A stretch of DNA of 64,000 nucleotides from Paragorgia papillata (taxonomy: Eukaryota > Cnidaria > Anthozoa > Scleralcyonacea > Coralliidae): assembly GCA_035771165.1 (NCBI GenBank), contig JAWNZC010000409.1:62001-126000 (forward strand), read 5' to 3'. Position 1 is the first letter of the stretch. Every line of letters starts with the position of its first letter. A program made the translations under genes and the position numbers. Shown here piece after piece: positions 42,199 to 52,085 of this stretch. Under the pieces are notes generated by a model that did not search any database, was not told the DNA's origin, and saw only the letters and a program-made list of their open reading frames with translations.

Positions 42199-45100
42199 AT
42201 GGCAAGTAACTCAAAAGAAAGGTAAGAATGTATGCTGTAAATCGCGAACTCATTTGCATTTCAATACTTTCATTGTGTGCGCCATATTTGTTTGCTCAAC
42301 CCCTGCTGTTTTTCACATTTAGTTTCCTTAAAGCTTGCCCTAAAAACAGAAAATGTAGCAAGAGTGACTCTCATGTTGGGAAATGTGACAACAAAAGAGT
42401 GTATAACGAGTTTTGGAAGAAATCGGCATTCCATAGGCTAAAGAATCGACAAGGACAGTTGTTAAGTGACATCCGAGATGTAGAGTCGAAGAAAGCCGCA
42501 GTTGACCTCGCCGAGCAACAGCTTATGGCAAAGCAAGAGGAAGTAAAATCGCTGGTAACAGTGGCAGAGGAAAAAGTAGCAGCTGCTAATACGTATAAGT
42601 TATATATGTTATCTTTGTGGATTGAAAATTTCGAAGGCGAAGCGGGTTTTCATCTGTTTTTTGTCCAGGCTTAGTATGCCACTGTCAGCCTGTCAAATAA
42701 TATAAAGTTATCAAATATTCCCAACAAATGTGAAACCCCAACTCATGACCGAGTTAAGCTATATCTCAGTAATAAATCATTTTACCAATGATACACAGAA
42801 AAAAGTGGTTTAAATTTTATGACTTACAGTATAAATATGGTTTTTAAGTCCTTTACTGTGAACTTATATATAAGCTTAAACATAATATCAATACCACTGC
42901 AGTATTACCACCAGTAATAAATTGCCCATTTTTCATATACAGAATGTGATTTGGATAAGTCAATCGGAGAAAGAGAAGATGCAACCCAAAAAGTAACTGA
43001 ACAAGGGCAAAAGTTGAATGAAATAACAAAGCAGTATGAGAAACTAAAACCTCTGCTGGACCAGAAAAATCAGTCTCGAACAAGAAGAGAGAATACAAGT
43101 ACCACACTCGAGACCATCACTAATGGTAAGTCTGCTACCCGGTACAGAAGACGAGAAGAAACAAAGAATGTACTTGAGTTCATTCATGGTGGGGAAGATG
43201 GAGCATTATTTGGTGCCTGGGACTTCTTCTCAGCAAGTGCCTCAAAAGCAATGATGGAAAACCTTATTGGCAGATATAAGCGGGGAAAATATGTAGAAGG
43301 GATTGTAAGACAAACAGTTAAAGAGTTCACCCAATCAAACAGTTCACTTTCAGAAGCTATAGGTTTAAAGTATAAAATTTTTTTATCCCGTAGAAAATTT
43401 AATTTGCTTTGTAAAACCCAGTCTTCTGTTTTTAATAATGATAAAGAGGCATGGGTGCCAAGAAATGTTAAATGTTTGGGTGTTGACATTCAACTCTCTC
43501 TTTCTCAAATATCCAATGAAAGTATTGAGAAATTTGTCAAAACCCTAGATATTGGTTGTGTTTGTCAGATTCCTGGGGTACCTGGTGTCACTAGAACAAT
43601 TACTGGTATAGTGTTCATGATAATGGATCTTCATTTAAGACTGCCTCACCTCTCCCGACAGCTTGTGTGGTTCAATGGTAACACTAACCATTTTATTTTC
43701 CAGTTCTCGGACGATGGTGCTCCAGAAACTAGTCAGCTTTCCATGTCTATTGGCAGCTTGACATTCTGGAACTTAGGTGAAAGAGTTCGGAGTAGAGAGT
43801 TTCAATATCTTTTGCATTGTGTGAGCCTAAGTGAGAAACATGATGTACTTGAGTTGCTTTGGCAACAGCATAGTGAGGAGATGCTGTTATTAGAGTCAAG
43901 TGTCTTTACGGTATCTGGTAAAGAGTGTACTCTTGAGTTTCAGCCTAGTGCTGACATGAGTTGGCAAAGTTGGGCCTGTAACGAGCTGAATCAGGCAGCC
44001 ACATATCCTTCACCTTATGCTAATGTGCACAAGGGTAATATGCGCACTATGGGTGGAAGCATTGGGCATAGCAATGTAGATTTGTGGAAGCCATATGTTA
44101 GCAGTGATCGTGACAAACATTTAAGTATGGTAAATACTTATCTTGCAAGCCTTCCAAAAGGTCGAAGTCCAACAGTCATCCATGATAAGAAGCTTGCATT
44201 TATGGCTGATAATGGCATCCGTCAGTTAGGAAAGCCTAGAATTGGCATTTATGCTGACCGGGTGAAACCAGATCCCTTGCATTGCGAGATCAATGCTTGG
44301 CAGCATATTCTAGATTTACTTTATAGTGAATCAGTTCGAAGATGTGCTTTTGATAAATTTATTCAAACACTATCTGCACCCATTGGATTAGGTACTCCTA
44401 ATTCTCTTGATGGTGCAGCTTCATCAGAGAATTCTTCTGTTGATGAAAGAGGTGTTGAGGTGGCAGGTACTGAAGTGGGTGGTGCAGTTGGGTCAGCTGA
44501 GGGTTCTGTTGTTAGGGATAGCGTTTGTCAAGAAGACATCATTGAGAAAGGTGATTGCCAAAATACAAACCTTTCACCAGGTATGTTAAGACAATTTTCT
44601 CTCCTGGAAGTGAATAAGAAGGCTGCTGCTGATAATATGACTACAGTGCTGAAAACTTCAGCATTTACTCTACCCAATAGCCCGGCTGGTGTTTATGGGT
44701 GTGGCTTGTCATACCTTTCAAGCAAAGTGAAAGAGCACTATGCTGATGAAACGAAGCGCTTTAATAAACTAAGTGTTAGGCTTATTGGAGCACAGGCAAT
44801 TGCTCTTGCAAGACATGGCTACCGCCTGGTTGATTGTTTACAAACAACAAATGAACCTGAGGGTGAGAAATTAAAACGGTTAGCACTTGCAAAAATAGTA
44901 GAATATCTAAGAAATGCTGGAGGGTTATTTAATAAAGTGTTCATCAATATTCCCGGTGAGATCTCTCAATTGGAAGAATTCTGCCAACTCTATTTCAATC
45001 TGTTAGTATTATTCTTTCCTGAAAGTGTGAATGTGACTGTTTGGACTGTGGCCTATGCTTTGCCATTTCATGCAAAGCAGTTGTATGGAAAGTATGGAAT

Positions 45101-45692
45101 TGGGTTTGGCATTCTCTCCCTGCAAGCCAAAGAGTCCAAGCATGCTGGACTAAAGGGCGAACTTTCCATGACAAATCGATCACGAAGCAGTGATAATAAT
45201 GGGAAGTGGTGGCAATTAATGAGGTCAGATTACATTAGGTCTTTTTATTTGCCAGAGCACCAACCTTCCACACCCTCTTATACCTCACATTTTAAGTCCC
45301 GCAAACCTCCTCATTGTGATTTTCCTAGTTATTGTGATTGTGGACGAGAGAAAGTTGATGTAGAGCATACGCAATGCCATGTCCGTTGTGAGTGTACCCT
45401 TGTTGTTAGCTGTGCAGAACAACAAAAGCTTTCATCAGATGTTGTTGCCATACTTAAACCTTGTGTTTGCAATATATGCAACAAGCGGTTTGCTGACAAG
45501 GCGGGGTTGAAAGTTCATCAAGACTCTATACATAGAACCCAATCGGCCACTTTTGTAAATCCCAAGGCATCTTTAAAATCTCTGTCTGTGGATCAGCTTA
45601 AAAGGCTTTTGAGGGACAAAGGTCTTTCTACTTCGGGCAAGAAGGATATTCTGTTGAAACGTCTAGAAGGTGCAATGTCAGGAGAGTCGTGA
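42199..45692 (+). CDS. Putative DDE transposase, spliced, C2H2 finger and SAP-like tail
   Basis: Probable exons are 42,199-42,221 (Met in a good context, donor GTAAG), 42,323-42,592 (donor GTATAAGT) and about 42,943-45,692. The first two join in frame. The obvious exon 2/3 sites differ by one base in phase, so a tiny exon or an indel is missed there. Exon 2 encodes a short Cys/His segment (CPKNRKCSKSDSHVGKC) and then a coiled-coil-like Glu/Lys/Gln-rich stretch that runs on into exon 3. Exon 3 is 913 open codons. Numbered from codon 42,951, it has SDDGAPETSQ (D254/D255), KPDPLHCEINAW (D441) and AKESKHAGLK (E728) as a plausible D-D-E triad. A Ser/Gly/Val-rich linker lies near 480-530, a Cys/His cluster near 787-825, a C2H2 finger at C840, C843, H856 and H861, and a SAP-like helix pair near 876-909. 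The contexts of D441 and E728 resemble the matching RAG1/Transib segments as I remember them, but homology is unproven. The protein would cut and join the element ends in the nucleus. Confidence 0.72.
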
Positions 45693-45740
45693 TTGCTTCT
45701 CTGTCAGGAAATGTTACCATTTTGTTAACCATGAGCCTCA

Positions 45741-46472
45741 TATTAACAGCCCAAAAATATGAAAATTAAAAATGGCTAGTACTGTATTCTTTAAAATTTT
45801 ACAAGTATAATATTCAACTCAGCTTGCCTCAACATATGCTGCATTTGCAGTGACACATATGCATGGTTTGAATTAAGAGAATGGCGGTATAATATTCATT
45901 TTTGGCATTTTGCTATTCAACCAACTCAAAATCACTATTACATGTAAATTAATAAACCTTTTTGAAAATCATATAATGTGAAAAAGCTTCCTAAATAAAT
46001 ATTATTTTTGTTATAAGTCAGAACTCGACACTATAAGAAACTTTCACATCAACTCGCTATTCACTTTTAAATTTTAAATCAAACCATGCACACGTGGCAG
46101 GCAATTGTTAAGGTTTTGTGCATCATATAAACAGCCCAAAAATATGAAATTTAAAAATGGCTAGTACTGTATTCTTTAAAATTTTACAAGTATAATATTC
46201 AACTCAGCTTGTCTCAATATACAGTATGCTGCATTTGCAGTGACACATATGCATGGTTTGAATTAAGAGAATGGCGATATACTATTCATTTTTGGCATTT
46301 TGCTATTCAGCCAACTCAAAATCACTATTAAATTAATAAACCTTTTTGAAAATCATATAGTGTGAAAGTCAGCACTCAACACTATAAGAAACTTTCACAT
46401 CAACTCGCTATTCACTTTTAAATTTTAAGTCAAACCATGCACACGTGGCAGGCAATTGTTAAGGTTTTGTGC
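45741..46472. repeat. Imperfect 385-bp tandem duplication in the transposon 3' region
   Basis: Two copies of an AT-rich segment start at about 45,741 and 46,126 (ACAGCCCAAAAATATG at 45,746 and 46,131). The second copy is shorter (about 347 bp) because of small deletions near 46,329 and 46,365. Each copy contains an AATAAA signal in ATTAATAAACC, so either could end the transposase transcript. No coding sequence is seen. Confidence 0.85.
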
Positions 46473-47040
46473 AAAAACATTTGTTTTGTTTATAGTATAA
46501 ATCTTGGATGTAACACTGTATAAAATCTTATAAACATCTTTATCTAATCATTATCTATTTCAAGGCCTTGTACTATATACAGTAGAAATAAAAATAAACT
46601 GTCCAAAACATTTATCCATTATTGTATTTCCAGTTCTCACATTAATAACTCCAATATTGTAGAAAACGTTTGAGCAAATATCTAGGAAGCTTACTGAACC
46701 TGACAAGTACTGTAATATGCGGCAGGTTTACCACAATATTATCAATTGTAATAATTTCAAAATTTGCAAACAATATTCAAGGTTTAAATTAGCAGGACTC
46801 CAAAACAGACCTGGGGAGCAGGGTATTTTAACAACTGGACAGTATTTTTGAGATGGGTTTTTAAAATCCAAGGAATGTTAAAATCTCCGCCCAGAGAAAG
46901 TTTATTAAATATGAAATATATCTGCAACACTGCCACATAAATGATTACATGGGGCATTTATTTACTGAATTCCTAGCACTAATTTGTGTTTGCAAATTTT
47001 GAAACTGAAGTAAGTAGCTTACCCTGCAAAGCATAAGTCA
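46473..47040. other. AT-rich spacer between the convergent transposon genes
   Basis: No gene, repeat or RNA is recognisable here. An AATAAA on the - strand near 46,956-46,963 is suitably placed to be the poly(A) signal of the leftward gene that ends at 47,041. Confidence 0.4.
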
Positions 47041-47790
47041 CTATTCGTCTTGGTTTATAAGGGCTTGTAGCCGTAAGTCTAAAGAGAAATCATCCCTGTC
47101 GTAACGCTGAACATAAAATGTTAAAGTAAGCTTTTCTTGCTTGAGATGGTAGTCAAACATCAGTGGTGTTGACTTCCCCACAACAACAGCCGCTCTGCCA
47201 GAATACTTTAACATGGTACGACCATTCTCCTTCACTTTGTCGAAGTGCCTTTTCTTTAAAAAGTTACTTCCACCAAACCTCAGTGGCGAGAACACCTTTG
47301 AAGCGGTCTGGAAAGAATCCACGGTTACGGAAAGGTTGGATTTGCTGCTCTTTAATGAACCGCCATAACCGACAGCAACATTGCACAAGTGCCGAAATAT
47401 TGTGTATGGCACGAACAACTTCACCGGCGGCATAATACCAGTGTTTCTGGATCTCCCAAGCTTAGCAAACATTGCTTTCCCCAGTTCGCGATGGTAGCCA
47501 TCAATAAGGGGCCAAGTAAGCTCTAACTTGTTCGAAGCTCTCTCCTCTAAAATGGGGTCAAGATCTCGCATTCCATAGTTTGGCTTCGTTTCACATTTCC
47601 ACACGGCGTTCAACCATAGCCTCTCGACAGAGAACTTCATTGCTACTGCTGCAGCATTCCAAAATCGCTCTGACCTCTCTGTATCATTAGGATAAAGAAC
47701 TGGGATAAAGAACTGGGGGCTAATCATCCTTACTTGCAGCCAGTGGCTGAATTGCGAAGGACGCAGATCAACGTGGCCGTGTCGAGGCAT
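47041..47790 (-). CDS. Second transposon-borne gene, unrecognised protein (249 aa)
   Basis: I do not recognise this protein. The frame is open from 47,823 but the first ATG is at 47,790 (MPRHGHVDLRPSQFSHWL). Translation ends with TAG at 47,041. It is rich in basic and aromatic residues (for example HRELGKAMFAKLGRSRN, KRHFDKVKENGRTMLKYSGR) and ends in a charged segment with YDRDDFSLDLRLQ. I see no signal peptide, clear membrane segment, zinc finger or Kelch-type repeat. It lies tail to tail with the transposase gene inside the same terminal repeats, so a role in transposition is plausible (DNA-binding partner, regulator or second subunit). It could also be a captured host gene or the last exon of a longer gene. 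The existence of a coding sequence is fairly secure; the function is unknown. Confidence 0.6.
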   Translation of the reverse strand: MPRHGHVDLRPSQFSHWLQVRMISPQFFIPVLYPNDTERSERFWNAAAVAMKFSVERLWLNAVWKCETKPNYGMRDLDPILEERASNKLELTWPLIDGYHRELGKAMFAKLGRSRNTGIMPPVKLFVPYTIFRHLCNVAVGYGGSLKSSKSNLSVTVDSFQTASKVFSPLRFGGSNFLKKRHFDKVKENGRTMLKYSGRAAVVVGKSTPLMFDYHLKQEKLTLTFYVQRYDRDDFSLDLRLQALINQDE

Positions 47791-47865
47791 ATTAAAGGCG
47801 CTCCAAGCAGCCGCCAACGACACAGTTCAGACCACGGATCACAGCTAAGATGTTAGGGGTTGATT

Positions 47866-48064
47866 TTATGGAGGGAGGAAAACCGGAGAACCCGGCGAAA
47901 AACCCTCGAAGCACAGGAGAGATCAACTACAACTCTACTCACATGAGTCCAAGCCCGACAACGGGGTCATTCCCAAGCGGTCACCCATCCAAGTACTAAC
48001 CCCATCTAACCGGGCTTAACTTTTTGGTGAGAGGCAGCGCGCTAACAGCACACGCCACCCGTGC
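47866..48064 (-). mobile_element. tRNA/5S-hybrid SINE-like sequence
   Basis: Read on the - strand, the head (48,062-48,025) has GGTGGCGTGTGCTGTTAGCG, close to the tRNA-type box A heads of cnidarian SINEs. The middle (48,024-47,951) is clearly 5S rRNA-like: AAGTTAAGCCCGG, then GGTTAGTACTTGGATGGGTG and ACCGCTTGGGAA, which covers the 5S internal control region. The tail has CTCTCCTGTGCTTCGAGG and CCGGGTTCTCCGGTTTTCC. It is far from a full 5S gene and is joined to unrelated sequence, so I call it a SINE and not an rRNA gene. Target duplications were not found. It lies between the leftward gene and the right terminus. Confidence 0.65.
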
Positions 48065-48200
48065 TTGAAATGATCCAAGTTTAAGGTCAGAAAGTGCAGC
48101 TAAAATTTGGTCAACATTCGAATCCGCCATATTTGACTAATTTTAGAGGGAAAAGTATTCTCATGGGGACGACCGCTCAGTGAACGCGAGCCCGCGCCTC
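48065..48200. promoter_or_regulatory. Right subterminal region, possible leftward promoter
   Basis: No coding sequence. On the - strand, AAATATGGCGG (48,134-48,124) resembles a YY1-type initiator motif and lies upstream of the leftward gene, but the SINE-like sequence sits in between. This is a weak, motif-only call. Confidence 0.25.
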
Positions 48201-48233
48201 CGGAGGAAAACTGCATAGCAACCGACCACCGTG
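48201..48233 (-). repeat. Right terminal inverted repeat (33 bp)
   Basis: Ends CCGACCACCGTG and is the inverted partner of 41,683-41,715 (32 of 33 positions match). Satellite sequence resumes immediately after the following TGCA. Confidence 0.92.
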
Positions 48234-48237
48234 TGCA
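48234..48237. repeat. Target-site duplication TGCA, right
   Basis: Copy of 41,679-41,682. TGCA is its own reverse complement, so the border between duplication and inverted repeat could be shifted. The reading used here gives a 4-bp duplication and CAC termini. Confidence 0.85.
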
Positions 48238-51200
48238 CCTAGGCAGTCCGAAGCAAATGTAAATCACTGGGGATGCACCCAGGCAGTCCAAATCACATGT
48301 CAAACGCTGGGGATGCAACCCAGGCAGTCCGAAGCAAATGTCAAACACTGGGATGCATGCACCTAGGCAGTCCGAAGGAACTGTCAATCGCTGCGGATGC
48401 ACCCGGGCAGTCCAAATCACATGTCAAACACTGGGGATGCAACCAGGCAGTCCGAAGCAAATGTCAAACACTGGGGATGCACCCAGGCAGTCCAAATCAC
48501 ATGTCAAACACTGGGGATGCATCCAGGTAGTCCGAAGCAATTGTCAATCACTGGGAATGCACCCAGGCAATCCAGATCACATGTCAAACACTGGGGATGC
48601 ACCCAGCCAATCCGATACATATGTCAAACACTGGGGATGCACCCAGGCAGTCCAAATCACATGTCAATCACTGGAATTGCACCCAGGTACTCCGAAGCAA
48701 ATGTCAAACACTGGGGATGTACCCAGGCAGTCCAAATCACATGTCAAACGCTGGGGATGCACCAGGCAGTCCGAAACAAATGTCAAAGACTGGGGATGCA
48801 CCCAGGTAGTCCGAAGCAACTGTCAATCACTGGGGATGCAGCCAGGCAATCCAGGCAGTCCGAAGCAAATGTCAATCACTGGGTATGCACCCAGGCAGTA
48901 CAAATCACATGTCAATCACTGGGGATGCTCCAAGGCAGTCCGACGCAACCGTCGATCACTGGGGATGCGCCCAGGAAGCCAGATTCAACTGTTAATCACT
49001 GGGGACGCACCACGGCATTCCAGATTACATGTCAGACACTGGGGATGCATACAGGTAGTCCGAAGCAACTGTCAATCACTGGGGAGGCACCCAGGCAATC
49101 CAGATCACATGTCAAACACTGGGGATGCACCCAGGCAATCCGCCGCAACGGTCGATCACTGGGGATGCACCCAGGCAGTCCGAAGCCAATGTCAAACACT
49201 GGGGGACGCACCCATGTAGTTCGAAGCAAATGTCTAACACTGGGGATGCACCCAGGAAGTCCAAATCACATGTCAAACGATGGCGATGCAACCCAGGCAG
49301 TCCGAAGCAAATGTCAAACACTGGGATGCATGCACCTAGGCAGTCCGAAGCAACTGTCAATCGCTGGGGATGAACCCAGGCAGTCCAAATCACATGTCAA
49401 ACACGGCGGATGCATCCAGGTAGTCCGAAGCAACTGTCAATCACTGGGAATGCACCCAGGCAATCCACATCACATGTCAAACACTGGGGATGCCCCCGGG
49501 CAATCCGACGCAACGGTCGATCACTGGGGATGCACCCAGGCAGTCCGAAGGGAATGTCAAACACTGGGGGACGCATCCATGTAGTCCGAAGCAAATGTCA
49601 AACACTGGGGATGCACTCAGGCAGTCCAAATCACATGTCAAACGCCGTGGATGCAACCCAGGCAGTCCGAAGCAAATGTCAAACACTGGGATGCATGCAC
49701 CTAGGCAGTCCGAAGCAACTGTCAATCGCTGGGGATGCAACCAGGCAGTGCAAATCTCATGTCAAACACTGGGGATGCAACCAGGCAGTCCGAAGCAAAT
49801 GTCAAACACTGGGGATGCACCCAGGCAGTCCAAATCGCATGTCAATCACTGGAATTGCACCCAGGTACTCCGAAGCAAATGTCAAACACTGGGGATGCAC
49901 CCAGGCAGTCCAAATCACATGTCAAACGCTGGGGATGCACCAGGCAGTCCGAAGGAAATGTCAAACACTGGGATGCATGCACCTAGGCAGTCCGAAGCGA
50001 CTGTCAATAACTGGGGATGCACCCAGGCAGTCCGAAGCAAATGTCAAACGCAGGATATGCACCCAGGTAGTCCGAAGCAACTGTCAATCACTGGGGATGC
50101 ACCCAGGCAATCCAGGCAGTCCGAAGCAAATGTCAATCACTGGGTATGCACCCAGGCAGTCCAAATCACATGTCAAACGCCGGGGATGCAACAAAGGCAG
50201 TCCGAAACAAATGTCAAACACTGGGATGCATGCACCTAGGCAGTCCGAAGCAACTGTCAATCGCTGGGGATGCACCCGGGCAGTCCAAATCACATGTCAA
50301 ACACTGGGGATGCAACCAGGCTGTCCGAAGCAAATGTCCAACACTGGGGATGCACCTAGGCAGTCCAAGTCACATGTCAAACACTGGGGATGCATCCAGG
50401 TACTCCGAAGCAAATGTTTAACACTGGGGATGCACCCAGGCAGTACAAATCACATGCCAAACACTGGGGATGCACCTAGGCAGTCCGAAGCAAATGTAAA
50501 TCGCTGGGGATGCCCGCAGGCAGTCCGACGCAACTGTCACTCACTGGGGATGCACCCAGGCAGTCCAAATCACATGTCAAGCACTGGGGATGCATCCAGG
50601 TAGTCAGAAGCAACTGACAATCACTGGGAATGCACCCAGGCAATCCGATACAAATGTCAAACACTGGGGATGCACCCAGGCAGTCCAAATCACATGTCAA
50701 ACACTGGGGATGCATACAGGTAGTCCGAAGCAACTGTCAATCACTGGGGATGCACCCATGCATTCCAGATAAAATGCCAAACACTGGGGATGCACCCAGG
50801 CAATCCGACGCAACGGTCGATCACTGGGGCTGCACCCAGGCAGTCCGAAGCCAATGTGAAACACTGGGGGACGCACCCATGTAGTCCGAAGCAAATGTCA
50901 AACACTGGGGATGCACCCAGGTAGTCCAAATCACATGTCAAACGCTGGGGATGCAACCCAGGCAGTCTGAAGCAAATGTCAAACACTGCGATGCATGCAC
51001 CTAGGCAGACGGAAGCAACTGTCAATCGCTGGGGATGCACCCAGGCAGTCCGAAGCAAATGTCAAACACTGGGGATGCACCCAGGCAGTCCAAATCACAT
51101 GTCAAAGACTGGGGATGCATCCAGGTAGCCCGAAGCAATTGTCAATCACTGGAAATGCACCCAGGCAATGCAGATCACATGTCAAACACTGGGGATGCAC

Positions 51201-52085
51201 CCAGGCAATCCGATACAAATGTCAAACAATGGGGATGCACCCAGGATGTCCAAATCACATGTCAATCACCGGAATTGCACCCAGGTACTCCGAAGCAAAT
51301 GTCAAACACTGGGGATGCACCCAGGCAGTCTCAAATCACATGTCAAACGCTGGGGATGCACCAGGCAGTCCGAAGCAAATGTCAAACACTGGGATGCATG
51401 CACCTAGGCAGTCCGAAGCGACTGTCAATCACTGGGAATGCACCCAGGCAGTCCAAATCACATGTCAACACTGGGGATGCACCCAGGCAATCCAGGCAGT
51501 CCGAAGCAAATGTCAATCAGTGGGTATGCACCCAGGCAGTACAAATCACATGTCAATTACTGGGGATGCTCCAAGGCAGTCCGACGCAACAGTCGATCAC
51601 TGGGGATGCGCCCAGGAAGCCAGAATCAACTGTTAATCACTGGCGATGCACCACGGCATTCCAGATTACATGTCAGACACTGAGGATGCATACAGGTAGT
51701 CCGATGCAACTGTCAATCACTGGGGATGCACCCAGGCAATCCAGATCACATGTCAAACACTGGGGATTCACCCAGGCAATCCGACGCAACGGTCGATCAC
51801 TGAGGATGCACCCAGGCAGTCCGAAGCCTATGTAAAACACTGAGGGACGCACCCATGTAGTCCGAAGCAAATGTCAAACACTGGGGATGCACCCAGGCAG
51901 TCCAAATCACATGTCAAACGCTGGGGATGCACCCAGGCAGACCGAAGCAACCGTCAATCACTGGGGATGCTCCCAGGCAGTCCAAATCACATGTCAAACA
52001 CTGGGGATGCACCTAGGCAGTCCGAAGCAACTGTCAATCACTTGGAATGCACCCAGGCAATGCAGATCACATGTCAAACACTGGG

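Larger units (their letters stand above)
41683..48233 (+). mobile_element. 6.55-kb DNA transposon, candidate autonomous, unassigned superfamily
   Basis: The only large non-satellite insert with inverted termini. The terminal inverted repeats are 33 bp, match at 32 of 33 positions and start CACGGTGG. They are flanked by a TGCA duplication, and excision in silico restores a perfect satellite monomer, so both ends are firmly placed. Inside are two convergent genes: a spliced transposase-like gene on + (42,199-45,692) and an unrecognised 249-residue ORF on - (47,041-47,790). A SINE-like insert lies near the right end. Termini beginning CAC with a 4-bp duplication recall Chapaev-type members of the CMC group. 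The CACGGTG start also recalls Transib/RAG termini, but those make 5-bp duplications. The superfamily is therefore left open. The transposase ORF is intact, which suggests recent activity. Confidence 0.9.

Noticed and set aside
42228..42674. 148-codon ORF as a stand-alone membrane or secreted protein
   Set aside because: Its hydrophobic N-terminus is translated from the intron before the acceptor at 42,322, and its C-terminus is read past the donor at 42,593. The real coding part is an internal transposase exon.
43184..43489. 101-codon ORF on the - strand inside the transposase exon
   Set aside because: It is a shadow of the 913-codon + strand exon, with no independent support.
47951..48024. 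Functional 5S rRNA gene on the - strand
   Set aside because: Only the internal-control and 3' part matches. The 5' part is tRNA-like and the 3' flank is SINE tail, so it is not a complete 5S gene.
41683..48233. Host gene cluster lying between two satellite arrays
   Set aside because: The exact inverted termini, the TGCA duplication and the restored monomer show that the whole segment is one transposon insertion.
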